DNA from: Bimastos eiseni | Taxonomy: Eukaryota; Annelida; Clitellata; Crassiclitellata; Lumbricidae | NCBI GenBank assembly: GCA_959347315.1 | Contig: OY365806.1 | Location: 23,760,900 to 23,824,899 of the forward strand | Direction: 5' to 3' | DNA: 64,000 bases | Part shown: positions 1 to 12,990 of the stretch, piece after piece | How the letters are laid out: each line of letters opens with the position of its first letter | Numbering within the stretch: the stretch's first letter is position 1 | Program-made: the position numbers and the translations under genes | Notes under the pieces: model-generated | The model's input: only the letters and a program-made list of their open reading frames with translations | Database searches by the model: none | Told to the model about the DNA's origin: nothing

Positions 1-96
1 AACTTTGCTTTTTCAAAAGATCAGCAAGTTGACAGAGCAGATTGTACAGTAAAATCTCCAGCGAAATTTCCACCCTCTTTTCCTCGATCACTTTCT
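1..96 (-). CDS. possible partial exon at window edge
   Basis: On the minus strand an acceptor (TTCTAG) is followed by 32 open codons that run off the left edge. In the phase that joins the last recovered DPH6 exon (phase 1) they read as a charged then leucine-rich helix (EKVIEEKRVEISLEILL...). It could be the terminal DPH6 exon, about 2.1 kb downstream of the previous one, or an exon of the next gene. I do not recognise the peptide. Sequence to the left would settle it. Confidence 0.3.
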
Positions 97-1861
97 CTAG
101 AATAGTTATAACCAAAGAATACGATCATTAATAAACTAGTTCTGACAGACAATATGTATCACTTAACCAGAAAGGGTTGAGGATGGCATTCACACAAGAT
201 ACAACTAGAGCTGTACTGAATATTCCCTTCAGAGCCGAATAGTGGGCCAAATAGCTATTCGTTATTCAGCCGAATAATAGTGGTCGGTTTCTGCACAAGC
301 GGCAGATGCTATATCAAGTGGACTGAAGTAACTCTGCTGCCTGGACCACAGTGTCAGCAGTCTCATTTCTAAGTTTAGTGGAAATGAAATTAGTTCCAGT
401 CCTAGTTTAAACAAACTGGATGCAAAAATAACCTGTAGTTAACTGTTTAATTTACGTATTACAATTTTCTGAACTGAAACTTTTGCCTTCATTTCAAATT
501 TGTGTGTGGTACAAACACAATTGCTACTAATGAATAAACTTGAATTCCCATGTACAAAATTACTCAAGATATATTAATCTAGATCAATACCTCAGGCATT
601 TACATTTTCGTGCCAATTAGTGAGCTGTTTTGGCAGTGATAAAATAGATAACCATGGTATATATTGTTTTCCAGAGTTCATTAACATACATCACTTCAAT
701 ATTTTTTATAATATAATACACCAATTTATTAATTGACTTCAAGTACACATACATGTATACTAATGTGGTTACATAGATTTGGCTATTATGGTTCACAAGA
801 AAACTTACCAACTGAAATAATGAAGGGTAAAACAAAGGTTTCATCAGAAATCCATTGTTTTCTTGCATGCACTTTAAAAGTCATGCTGTCTTGAATCACA
901 GATGTTTCAACTGACTCTAAAATAAAAATCTGGTGTAAAAATGTAATTACATTGAAACTTACTTATTCTTAACATTTTGGCACAGCTTCATCGGATGGCT
1001 GTGGTATCTGCCTACAGCTACATGTTCTGTTCAGTACAGCAATTTAACATCACTGTTTGAACAATATGGACTCCAGACTTAAAAGCCTTAATGGATGTGG
1101 TGAAGCCAGAGTATTCAATATGGTGACAAACATCCACTGAAGAGATCTGTCTGCTAGTGTCTGAAGGCATGTTGAGATTCATTCATACATATACAACATA
1201 TGCAGTGCAAATCGGTTAAGACAAGAGACTGGTAATCCAGTAAATTTTTTTCTTTACTTAAATTTGTAATGAACTGCTAGGCAACAGCAAAGCAAAATGC
1301 CAGCTTTAAGCATGTTATGGCTTCATGATTTAGGCCTACCAGCAGCAAGTGCATCTGTGACATCATGTATATTTTTATTATGATTACAGTAAGCTGCTCA
1401 CTGGGAATTATACAAATAACTTTATTCCAACTTTAACTGTCAACAAGGAATTCAAATTGCAATCAACATCTTGCCTAAGCAAAGAGTTCTTCTATTCACT
1501 GGACTGAAAATAATTTTTTAAATAAATATTTTCCTCTTTTGAGCTTTGTTTTAAGAGAATAATTTAATGCACTGACAGTGGAAAGGATTAATCCTTCATT
1601 TCATACTAAGCCCAACTGATAACTTTGTCCTATCTGTAGTCGCCTTGTGTTTTGCACTATATTTTTTAAGCTTCATTGGCTCTCATTCTCATCCCTGCAT
1701 TGCATAGATATGAGAAACATGAACAAGTCATCATCCAGTCATGGCCGAGATGGCTTTTGTGTTGCTTTAACATAATTCATCTATATAATCACGTATGTTG
1801 AGAAACTCGTTAAAAAGAAGTTATAGAAAGCACTGTATAAAATTAGAAAACACTGCATAAG
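97..1861. other. no gene seen; DPH6 3' flank or long intron
   Basis: AT-rich DNA with stops in all frames. The only local structure noted is a cluster of CCGAATA/TATTCGG motifs at about 231-290. If the window-edge exon belongs to DPH6, this stretch is intron; otherwise it is intergenic. Confidence 0.5.
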
Positions 1862-2083
1862 TGTTTGTATATGTTACAGGCCATGTGAAAAACTAGGGAT
1901 TTTGTAAAATGCCTAGGCAATTTGTACAACTCTAACTCTACACTATCCCTTCACTGAACCCAACCCTGACCCTAACTCTAATCCTAACCTTAAATGGGTG
2001 ATTTTACATATTGCCTGAAATCTAAAAAATCACGCATTTTACAAAATCCCTGTTTAACACTGCCTGGAACATATACAAATGTA
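1862..2083. repeat. inverted-repeat element (MITE-like) with telomere-like core
   Basis: The arms pair over about 50 bp. The core AGGGATTTTGTAAAATGC at 1895-1912 is matched exactly by its reverse complement at 2034-2051, and outside it TTTGTATATGTT is matched at 2069-2080. The centre holds degenerate CCTAAC/CTAACT units. No clear target-site duplication was found, so the superfamily is not assigned. Confidence 0.7.
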
Positions 2084-2218
2084 CAAAGTGTCAAGTGGTA
2101 TTCTGCAAATAGTTAGCCATAATAGCTAAAAATCTTTAAACAATTTATTAACTCAATTTAGCTTGTAAAATACTCTGTTTACAAATCAATTTTGTTAACT
2201 GTATGACGCTACATATAC

Positions 2219-5200
2219 CTTTTTGACTATCTTCACTCAGAACTGCAACAACATGCCACTCTATCTGAGCGTGGCGTGGAAGAGTTGGAACATGAATGTA
2301 GGCAACCAAAGGCAATTCTGATTTTGAAATCTCAACACTCTATAACAACAAAAATCACTTAATAGACTGTGCCGTAAGAGACACTTACATATAATATGTT
2401 CCCACCGTCCACCTCGTTCGTCCAATAGAATTGACCTCTTGGTTCTCCGTACTAGAACTAATGGCAAAACTGTCATCATCTATCAATGTCCATGTCGGAT
2501 GGCTTGTCCACAACAGTTTCATGTTACTGGGTCCAATCTGTATCATTATTGTTGTTACATGCACTTGAATGGAAACTTTGTCATTCTGAAAGAGAAAATT
2601 GAGACTCTTAAGACTTTTAATAATTTTATCGTTTGTTTAAATCAAAAAATCAATTGATTTAACTGAGAAACAAAAGATGAGACCTCCAACTCCAGGAATC
2701 TTTGCAACTCTTCATGTGCTGTTGAAATGATGGCAACATCAGTGACATAGCAAATAGCCAGAGTCACACAACAAAAGCCAAGCTGCGAGTTCATAGCTTT
2801 TAGAACACGGTCGACATGACGCAGTGACAGACGTGCCTCAGGGCGTGCTCCACCTTCTATCATTGTCATGGTAGCTGGACATAAGGCAATTTGGCCAGCT
2901 ACAAATACTTGCTGACCCACCTAGAGAAAATAACGAACAAATCAAACATGTAGACACCCGGCTATACACATAATACACAGTTCGTATGGTTTGCACTAAG
3001 TAAGTCACATTGGGGCATTGCATACATTGTGTACATACAAGTATAGACAAGAATGCATGTATGTAGGTATTTGTGAAATACCTTACTGCATATATGCAAG
3101 CATACCTTATATGCATACACTATTAGTTGGGAATTAAACCATGTCTAAGCTTCTTCACATCAAATCACCTCTCCCTTAATGCTTCTAAAAATCATTTGGT
3201 ATTCATCAGCAACTTAAGAAGCTCGATTTTGTTCTCCTCTGGATGTTACCATAGATACCTTAGTTCACTAATGTTTACTGAGAACATCTCTAATTTCACA
3301 TACTCCACCTATTTTTGTTTACGATGTTCTGTTATCGATGAATCAACAAACGGCTAATTGATTGAAAGTTACTGGAGTAATTACATAAACACAAAAAGAT
3401 ATGTAAAAAAAAGCAAAGGTGTGGAAGCAGATTTGTTTAATTAATACCTTACTGCAAATCGTAGTAAAAAGCGAGCATAGTCATTGAATCTACTTAATTG
3501 GCCAACTTTTATTCAAACCTAAAAATGGTTTATGAGCTTTCTCACATGCTGGACTTAATTCTGGAATTTACTACAACCCATTTTGATGAACTATCTCTTA
3601 CTCTGTTTTGCAAATGACTAGGAACATTGTTTTCCAGCAACCAACTCATTTCAGGTGAATTAGCACAATATAAATATCTGATTAATAATAATAATAATAA
3701 TAATTGCAAGAGGACAAGAGGAAATCAACTGACATTTGACTTACCATGATAGCTTGACTGTATGGTCCTATGTTGGCAGGTGCCCAGTGTGAGATTCCCT
3801 GTACATGCATCACACGTCTCTCCAAGCCCCTCGGTTGAGCATCACATGCGACACAGTCCATAGCCACGGGAATGTTTCTTGGTAACGGAACTTCAACACA
3901 AACCCTGCAAACACATAAGACAACAAGGACAATGTCTTTTGCTGCACTTTAAAACATCGTTTTATCTTCAAAGAAATCAATGCAATTCATGATTCAGCAA
4001 ATTAACTGTTTCCTTTAAGGCATACATCAGCAAAGTAAAGTTCAAGTTTAACAAATATCTATGAACATAATTATTGTAGAATTTCATTGCTTTCTGTTTC
4101 CTATCAAGACAGACAAAACATAATTTATAGCTCAGCAAATACAGACACACAGCTCAAGCAAGAAATTAAATTGCAATCATCATAAAGAAGAAAATGAAGT
4201 ACGATCTGAACAAAAGTAAAATGTACACAATTCAAACCAAAACTCTGCTAAATAATCGAACTAGTGTTAATGTCTCCAAATGCCAATGATATTGTATTAT
4301 GTCAGATTAAATTAATAATATACTTATCATGAATATAAATGCAGGACTTAGAAAAAGTTCACCTGACTGGTGGATTGCTTTGGAAGTATCTTCGGTAAAC
4401 ATTGTTTATTGCTGCAAAGTCCTTCATGTTGGATATGTACAAATGAATGGCTACTAAATCCCTGACACAGAGATTTTCCATGGATAAAGTATCTGTATTA
4501 AATCAAAGCACAGGTCATGTAACTTCTAATAAGGCATTTCATAAGCAAGAGCAACAATGGGATTAGCTCAACTAGCAGAAATGTTGAACTTGAGTATTTT
4601 TGCAAACAGAAAGATTCTGTTTCTCTTAGCACCATAGCAAACAGGATCCACTGATTAACACACACATTTTAATTATATATCCTAACAATGAAATTTAGAT
4701 TGCAGAATTTAAATGCACTAGTAGTTTGCCAATCTAAGATACAATATTGATGTGAACTAGAGTCTTGAAAAGAAGAAAGAAACAGCTTAATAATTCTCAC
4801 CTATTAGTTTATCTAGAACTGTCTTAACGCAGTCTTCCATGGAATCGTCATTAACACAATGTGCTGTGAAACCGGACATCCAGATATAACCATCTGGAGT
4901 CCTCTTAACACTTCTGTGTGCCTGCAATTCTACAACAGTATCTACAATTTTACATGCAATAATTTCCAACAAAGTTACAGATAGTCCGCACATACAGGTA
5001 CACTACCGAATGACAAACAAGGCACTTCATGCAAGATTCAACAAAGAGACAAATACTTGACTGTGCAGGAAAGAACGCATTAATGAAGACATGACGAGAT
5101 ACAGATCAAATTCATGTCATAGAAATAAGTAAGTAAAAGTAACTTATGTATAACAATTGGACTAAAGACTTAGTTATTTAGAAAAAGTGCATAGCAATCT

Positions 5201-8200
5201 GAGTTTGAAAAAGGTTTTGAGAAGTAAAAGCATAAACCCTGGAAAACAAGTCCTATTATTTTGTTGTTGTGGGCAAGTTCATGCTTCGGTCAAGATACTG
5301 CAAAAATCCGGAATCAAACAAAAACAGAACGTACTACATTTTGAGTAATTCCAAAAAAGGTATTATAAAGAGTGAGCTACCTTTTCTTCTTTATTAATTA
5401 AGCATCGGTAAAGCAAATATGAGCATGGAATTTTCATTGGCATCCACTGTTTAAGATCATATGAGGAAAATTAAACCCTGCTGACTTAACAACAATCATG
5501 TACTAATCATCAAAGTGTTAATCTTGCCATTATGTAAGCAAATAATCTAGTTACCAGTTTCAGAGGATGGTGAACTGCATATTTCCAGTCTGTCCTGCAA
5601 AGACTCACTGATACTTTTGAGAGGTACTACATCCTTTGGTATAACATCCTCTCTGTATCCATTAGGAAAGAGTTCTGACACTAGATGACAACTGTGTTTT
5701 AAAGGCAGTTGTAACAGTTGCTCTCTCTAACAACCAAACAAAAAAAGCAATATTCTAAAACTATGTGATGCATATTGGATACCTGGAGAAAATGGAAACA
5801 TTCACTTTGCATGGTTCTAAATTCACTTGAAAACTGCTACATTGACATTGTATCTGACAAGTTATAAGTGCTACTACTCTCAGCTTAAGTCCTTCAGAAG
5901 CGCTCCATGTGCTACAAACCCTAGAGAAATTCCATAAAGGAAGGCCTTAAGGTGAGATACAGAGATAACCATAACCATAACCATAACCAAGTGTTTTTAT
6001 TGTCTCCAAAACAACAAACAAAATTATAAAGTGTTGACAATCAGCTGGGAGGCAATAGGGACTAACAGAAACCCTTAAAGGACAGGAAATCCTGTAATCA
6101 GGGTCACCCTTACATTAGATTGTTAGTTGCAGTTGGTTAGGTATAAGAAATACATTGGCAATTCGTTGAGATGAAACTAGATATGGTATAGCAATTTAAG
6201 GGGAAGTCCAATCCATAGAGAGAGACCATTGCAGGCAAAGGATCTCAATTTAGCAATTGTGGTCGTAACATGAGGAACATAACAGTCAAGCGGTCGCCTT
6301 GTGAACTACGAACATAATGTCAACAAAACATTTAACCCTTGTCCTAAAAAATATATATAAAAATGGCAAAATTATTAGCCATCTATGAATAGAAATTGCA
6401 AACAGATATTACCTGGCTGCATTTGATATGTTTATCTTCCAAGTGCATTCTTTTGAGGTTGAGGTAAGCAACCGGAGCAAAGGCATCGTCTGAATGCAAA
6501 ACCGTCTCAAATTCATCTCTAAGGCAATCAAAAAGTCAACTATTCACATTACTCAGAAATCAATTATAAGACTAGCTCTAGAACCCTAAATTCACAATAC
6601 AAGCCCATAAATTCAGATATAGGAGACCACAAGCAGGAATGTCTCACATACAATAACAGATGAACTATCACCAGTACGCAGTGGTGATCATTTTCTTAAA
6701 CCAAGGACATTTCTTAGTTTGTACAACAATGTTATGCATACTCTGTGAAGCACTTTTCATGTGCAACATGCTAATAATGGTTACTAGGATCGAATATTAA
6801 GTAACAAACAGTTGATAAAAACTTGTTTCTTTGTTTGTTTGTCTGTTTGCTGTGAAGTATAGCAACAAATATTTTAAGCTAACAGAAGAATGTCGTTTAC
6901 ATTGTCTCAAAACATTTTATAAAATAAAATCTGTGCTGAATACAACTCACACAACTATGCGTTTGAAAAACAAAGGGCAGTCGAGTGTAAACGTTTCATA
7001 CTCGCCACCCTCACCACACACATTTAATCCATAGACTCCATTCTAAAACAGTCAATAAAGTAACAAAGTTGCAAGAACAAAATATGCAAATAATGTAAAT
7101 ATAAATCACAAAAATGAAGTGCCTAGACTTAAACTCTGTGCTTCAATCATAATTCTGGTGATTTCAACCAAATTCTTGATTAATGAAGCCTTTCAATGTG
7201 TACTGCATTCAACTGCATCTGTGCATATAAATCATCAAATACATTTGAGATTACAAATCGAAAAAATACAGCATGAATGAGTTGAATAAACAAATGCAAT
7301 GCATTCAAAACTTGAGACTTAACCACCTTCAATTAGACTTACCATCTTCAGTAGGTGAGGATAAAGTTCTCCAATTCTTTTTCCAAGATGGTCCTTCGGT
7401 GTTAAACCTGTACAGTTGGTATACTTTTCAAATAAAAAACTTTTGTCTGAAAATAAATTATGACTAGCAGCAAAAGAAATTAATAAGCACAGCAAAGACA
7501 TTGGAAATTTTACCAACACCTATCTGTTGATCTGCTACAGAAGAATTTATAGGGCAGACATGTTAATGTGCAGTTGTTAGAGCCACTATGCACTAATGAA
7601 CACGATTCACTGTATCAGAGGACCACTTATCAACAGGACCATGCTGAAAAATGGCAGTGAATGGTTTACATTTGTCTTGGTGTGGCTAGAAAGAAGTTTC
7701 TGATGTCAACACACTTGCACTGGTCTCCACTGTATATTGAATTCCTGCAGCACAATTTATTGCAGTTAGAAAAGAGGATCAGTTTAAAAATGCTGATCAT
7801 TAGATGAGCAACAGAAACGAGAATTGATGGCATTCAGCTGCCTAAGGAACAAATTATTTAATATACAATAACATAAGCCAAATCCTTATTTACTTACCAA
7901 GGGATGCAACCTTAATGACAATGGCATCAACCTGACATGCAATCATCTCAGCCAGAAGCTCAGCTTGATCCCGCCTCCAAAGGTACGCCAAAGAAGTAAG
8001 ACCCAAACGACTGCAACTGTACAAAAACTCAGAAAATTAAACTTTTATTAATTTATCATGCAAGAAACAAATAATTTAAATTAGTAATAGTCTCATGTTA
8101 AATTACCTAAATAAATAAACTTAGAACGCCTTCTTTATTTTTATTTTTTATCTCTACCAGGAAGCCAACGAGACACTACTGCACAAAATGTTGCCCTCAG

Positions 8201-9826
8201 TTTCAATGCTAGATTGCTATTGTGTCTGCTACTAACCATACCAAAACTTTCACCGGCCAAATCAATAATAGTTTCAAAGCCCTCAAAGTCATCATATAAC
8301 CTTAAATCTCCAAAGTTCCTTCACTGGCCTTGGTAACTTGCAACAACTAGACCTTTAAATTAATATCTTCACAACCAAATCACTCATGTGAAGCTTGCAG
8401 CACATTATTTCATTGATAAAATTAATGGTACATTTCTTTACATAGGAAGTTTGCTGGTTAATAAACAAGTTGTAAAGAGTAAATTATAAACTAATGAATT
8501 TGAAATTACTTAAAATAAAATCAGATTATGAAACAGACTAACATATTTTCTACTCGAACTCTCTGGTAGTCGGAAAGAATTGCACCAACAGCCACTGCAT
8601 TAATATTCAACTCCTCCTGGAAAAGAAAGATGCCACAACTCATGACATTTAGCTGTGCAGAACAAAACTGTCAGGTCACTTAACCAGAAAGTACCATCCA
8701 CAGAGACTGACAAACATCATACATCATTTAACATTACACACAAGTAACCTTTTCACATGTATGTTGTCTAAATTGGATGGCTGGCCATCAATAATGAAAA
8801 TGTATGCAGTCATGCACAGTATCGATTAATTGGCCATACTCACAATCGACATAAAAGGTATCGGAATAAATAATTGGTGTCAATGAAAAAATAATTTTTT
8901 TTTCGGCACTGCATATTCCAAAGTTGAAAAATTATTTTCAGTCTTTGATATTATATAAAATAATTTTATGTAAAATAGTCAAGTTTTTTGTAGTATTTGG
9001 CAACCAATCAGTGCTTTTCAATTAACATGCACTTTAAAGCAGAGAAAGCAGCATTTACATACTGGTACACACTTATAAGAATTTTTAGTTGAATTTGTGA
9101 AAACCAAAATTATAATTAAAGTGAAAAAGTACCTTAATCTGTAAGAGAAGTTTGTAGAGGTCTTCCACTTCGTCGTCCTTTGTCTCCTGATAATCAGAAC
9201 TGAGTTCAATTGGTTGGCCTTCAATCTCTCTTCTGTATAGAGGCAGCTTCATAGCATCAGCATAGAGAGCAATTGCCTGATGGCCCACAGTCTGATACAT
9301 GTAACTATCCAACTCATCTGCAAGAGCCAATAATTCATTAGCACTTCTCACAGTACAAAACAGAAATGGAAAGATTTACATTTTGTTCTACTGCTTCTCA
9401 GTCCAAGCAATTTTCTGCAGCATCCAAACTTTTAGAGCCTACATGGGAAACATCTACCCAACTTTTGCAGAAATGATTAGCGTTGGTAACTGGAACAGCT
9501 ATTGCACGTGCAAACATCACAGCAGATGCTCACTTATAAATTATTTCCATTACAAAACAAAATAAAAGTGTAGTGCAAAACCCCTTCACTATCTGTCAAG
9601 AGGAAAAAAAGTGTTGTCTCTTTTTAATAATAAAGGTGATGCTATAGTAGTGCATTAGTGCAGATCATCTGAAATAAAAGAAATAAAACAGATGGAAATA
9701 AAACAGATGGAAATTTAAAAAAACTAGATGTTACCCTTGTTTTGTGGTTTCAGATTTGCAAGGGCAACAAGTTCATGGCCTTCTGCAACACACTGCATCA
9801 TGTTGAAGCAGCTGTCTTTACCACCA
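2219..9826 (-). CDS. DPH6: DPH6, diphthine-ammonia ligase (long form with two RidA domains)
   Basis: ATP-dependent cytosolic enzyme that performs the last amidation step of diphthamide synthesis on elongation factor 2. Exons, 5' to 3': 9735-9826, 9133-9317, 8543-8616, 7898-8016, 7343-7407, 6951-7042, 6413-6518, 5555-5726, 4801-4929, 4363-4492, 3745-3904, 2684-2920, 2406-2585, 2219-2339. All junction phases agree and give about 620 residues. The first recovered exon opens in the PP-loop SGGKDSC; later come DELDSYMYQTVGH, GAILSDYQRVRVEN and CGEGGEYETFTLDCP, all diagnostic of DPH6. The C-terminal half carries two RidA/YjgF-like domains (TPDGYIWMSG...; ISHWAPANIGPYSQAI...VPTLPRHAQIEWHVVAV), as in fungal, plant and many invertebrate homologues but not the short human form. 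The 2684 donor (GTCTCA) is weak. The start exon (a few residues before SGGKDS, ending in phase 2) and the final exon were not located. Confidence 0.93.
5962..6310 (-). mobile_element. 3' end of a non-LTR retrotransposon with (GGTTAT)n tail
   Basis: Read on the minus strand this DPH6 intron segment ends in AATAAAAACACTTGGTTATGG followed by four GGTTAT units. The same junction (AATAAAAATATTTGGTTATGG) ends the fragment at 53155-53315, so both look like copies of one 3' tail family. The 5' limit is uncertain. Confidence 0.45.
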
Positions 9827-10295
9827 CTACAAAAGATATTTACAAAACTAGTTAGAAGAACCCTGAGCTAACTAACACTCTTAGAGAAGCATTTATGAGT
9901 ATGAAGGGCTTTTGTAGCATCAGTAAATGAGGGCATGTGACCAGTTCACTCTGACCCATCTGATAATCCAACTGACAGTTACTCAATTCATTCATTGGAG
10001 TTCATGAGGAACGTTAATCGAACTGAAAGCTTTGCTGTGTTGATTTTTACTTTAGACAAGACCTCAGATTTTACAATCACGCACACATTAACCAATCGTC
10101 TATAATGCACTCCCTGGTTACATTAACATGCCCATTCGGTAACACCACATAAACGATCCCAGCTAAAATGGACAAGATTTCAACCCTATCATTGCAAACT
10201 GACAAACAAATTGAGTCATCTGTTATTTAGCACATCAGTTCCTCTGTTCTCTTGCCTTGGCATCAAAAGGAGAGGCAATAAAAGACAATCATGAA

Positions 10296-10446
10296 CAGAG
10301 GCGGCAATCTCGTTTGAGAGGTGGGGGCACCCAATCAGAGGAGTAGAAAATGTGGGGAGGGGGGACAAACGTATAATGTGTCCCCTCTCGGCAAAAGATG
10401 GGGAGGAACTTATCCCCTTCGACTCACACCGGGGTCGCCACCTCTG
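10296..10446 (-). mobile_element. hAT-type MITE, family A copy 1
   Basis: A 151 bp element bounded by a perfect 8-bp duplication ATCATGAA (10288-10295 and 10447-10454). Ends are CAGAGGCGGCAATCTCG and the reverse complement of CAGAGGTGGCGACCCCG. A second copy in opposite orientation lies at 45262-45408. An 8-bp duplication and CAG-starting termini fit the hAT superfamily. Confidence 0.88.
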
Positions 10447-10559
10447 ATCATGAATACTGAATAACAAAGTGATAATAAAGCACTCAGTTTGTGTTTTGGG
10501 AATAGGGTCAATTTTGCAGTTTCACCACATTTGGAGGATCAAAGTTTTAGACTACAAAG

Positions 10560-10980
10560 CTATTCAAGTTGAGCCACCTCCTTCTGATCATGGTCTCGTC
10601 ACTCCCATTCCGTTTATACACCAACCTGCTCTATACATTCTTGGAAAAGCCTCAACTGGGATGCCCTTTCAAAAACCATCAGGACCATACACTCTTCAAG
10701 AATTTTAAATGTAGTGGGTAATTCGCCAATTAGACCATGATAGCCGAGCTCCTGGATATGTTCCTCAAGATTCGCTCTGTCAGGTCATGCCATTGCCTAT
10801 CAACAACATGGTTCGACAAAGAGTGCAGGGTACTCGGGCGTCAAGATTGGCAAACATGGTGGGCTCATGACAGGTTCACTTGGATTCAAACTTATGCAAT
10901 CTTGAAGCAAATCTGTGACCGTGCTAATCATAATCTCCAAACTTTTAACACACCACTTGAATCACACAGACAGCCAAACT
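10560..10980 (+). mobile_element. decayed non-LTR retrotransposon fragment
   Basis: The plus strand reads STTWFDKECRVLGRQDWQTW, like the stretch between the endonuclease and reverse transcriptase domains of LINE ORF2 proteins (WFDKEC motif). The frame is broken. It directly precedes the tandem array at 10981. Confidence 0.45.
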
Positions 10981-11520
10981 AACGGTTTTTGACGGCCTAC
11001 AGGTCTAAGCCTTTCAAACAACTATACACCCCTACCACCACTTTCTAACCCACCAAACTGCTATTTATTACATTACCCCATTTGAGCGTGGCTACCCATC
11101 AAACATTACTCATGAATATACTTTAATATTGTGTTTGCAATGCAATAGGTCTCAATGAAACAGCAAAACTATATCCGACGGCCTACAGGCCTAAGCTTTT
11201 CACACCACATATACACCTCTACCACCCCTCTCTAAACCACCAAACAACGGTTCATTACATGATCCCATTATAGCATGGTTACCCATCAAACATTACTCAT
11301 GAATATACTCTAATATTGCCATTACAATGAAATAGGTTCTAACTTATACAGCAAAACTAACAGTCTTTGGCGACCTACATGCCTAAGCCTTTCACACAAC
11401 ATATACACCCTACCACCACTGTCTAACCCACCAGACTGCTATTCATTACATCACCACATTTTAGCATGGCTACCCATCAAACATTGCTTAAGAAAACACT
11501 CTATTGCCTTTACATTGAGT
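10981..11520. repeat. ~190 bp tandem repeat, about 2.8 copies
   Basis: Units begin near GACGGCCTACAGG at 10991, at 11177 and, diverged, at about 11370 (spacing 186 and ~193 bp). Each unit contains TACCCATCAAACATT and a CACCACTTTCTAACCCACC-like block. No coding potential was seen. Confidence 0.85.
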
Positions 11521-11872
11521 TTATTTACATTCCTATAATAAATTCTGCAGCAGCTACAGATAAGCCAGTTAATCAACACATAACAACAATCCCCAAAACA
11601 CTAAACTTTTCTTTATTGCATAATGAGAACCAATACTTTGTGTGAAGTAATAACATCGAACATATAACAATGCTGTCTAAGCTAAGTAAATGTAAGAGTA
11701 AAATTAAATGTTACAGTTATGATATAGTTCAATATAATTAACAATAAAAGTGGATATATATGAAGCTTAAATTACTCCAATTGAAACGGATACATCTCAA
11801 TTTTTCATTCGAGAACTATTGTTCCCGTTCCAATGTCTTCAACACAGTACGGTCCTGACCCAGTAAATTTCT
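11521..11872. other. no gene seen
   Basis: AT-rich sequence with no convincing reading frame or repeat. Confidence 0.4.
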
Positions 11873-12562
11873 TTAGTTATTGTATTGTTTTATCATCAAG
11901 TCCCCAGCAGCTAGCATGAAACCAGTTAAAACATTGAATTTACTGCAGTGCAGAATTTGCCCAAAAGATGAGCCATGACAAATGCAATATTTCTTTCTAG
12001 TGTGACAGAGCGTTTCATTTTTCTTATCGTGGGCTATTGTTGGAAAGTTGCTTAGTTTTCCACTTGTCACTGACTGTGTAAAATGAGTGACGAGCAAATC
12101 GTCATAGACTTGACCTGTAGGGTCAATCTTCATGCAGCAGGACAACGCCGTAGCTGCAGCATAGAATCCCCAGATTCGTGTTCCACAACTTTGCTGCTGA
12201 ATGCCGCAAATGAAAAATTAAGTTGTCACTGGTACAGCCTTGATGAAGCAAAAAAGACGCTTGCACAATTGATGAATCATGCATTGAGTCATACAAACTA
12301 TCATATATGTATACATCATGTGAGCTTTCTCCAAACACGCTAGAAGCGCACACTCAATGGTCGCCAACGTTGAGTACTTGCACGAATTGCTGTCGTCTGA
12401 TGCTTTCGTATCGTGGCAAGGACTTATTCTTTGGCCACAGATGGTTGGCTGTAGACCTCCTACACGCCTGCTGTAATATGCCTTCAATAGACTCATCCAC
12501 TCATCGATTTCGTCAGAAGTCAATTCATCAGTACCGCATAGGCTGAAATCTCTCAGTTCCAA
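11873..12562 (-). pseudogene. decayed Ulp1/C48-type cysteine protease of transposon origin
   Basis: Minus-strand peptides match, in order, the Ulp1-like domain found in some DNA-transposon proteins: SDEIDEWMSLLKAYY...GGLQPTICGQ near 12.5 kb, then HDVYIYDSLYDSMHDSSIVQ (catalytic-Asp region) in another frame, then QQQSCGTRIWGFYAAATAL (the Gln-x-x-Cys active-site region) followed by a typical C-terminal segment ending SGKLSNFPT. The middle block is out of frame with the outer two, and a TAA precedes the QQQSCG block, so the gene is broken unless unseen introns repair it. It shares strand with the fragment at 13372-13812. No expression can be inferred. Confidence 0.6.
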
Positions 12563-12579
12563 TGTTTCTTCCGAATATC

Positions 12580-12990
12580 CTGAAATGTCACAATGAACTT
12601 CATGAGACTCATTTACCTTACATCATAGTTGATGTAAACTTGATGAATTGTGTATCTGAAACAGTCTCTGAACATGCAAACATAGCTTATGCCAAACTTC
12701 TTTTCTGCATTTTATACAACCCCAAGCATGTTCTTTACCAACTCCTACCTCCACTCCATTCCCACTCCAATCACAAATTAAGACCTAGAGCACACAACCA
12801 TGTCCTCCCACTCAAAGACAACTCCCCAGATCATTATACGAAAACATTTTCTTGTCTGTTATTAATTCTAGGTTCTATTATTGTTCACTGTCACTCATAT
12901 AAGCATTTCTGCATTATTGTCAGATTGTCATATTTCTAAATAAACAAATATCATAATCTAATAGTAACCATAACCACAACCATTACTGTT
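12580..12990 (+). mobile_element. 3' fragment of a non-LTR retrotransposon
   Basis: The plus strand reads PKHVLYQLLPPLHSHSNHKLR...HNHVLPLKDNS, the pattern of a LINE ORF2 C-terminal end. The following 3' untranslated part (CACTGTCACTCATATAAGCA, TTCTGCATTATTGTCAG) recurs at 59940-60115. It separates the two parts of the Ulp1-like pseudogene region. Confidence 0.6.

Noticed and set aside
970..1012. Possible last DPH6 exon (minus, ending in a stop at about 958)
   Set aside because: Acceptor and phase are possible, but the peptide shows no resemblance to DPH6 ends. Not distinguishable from chance.
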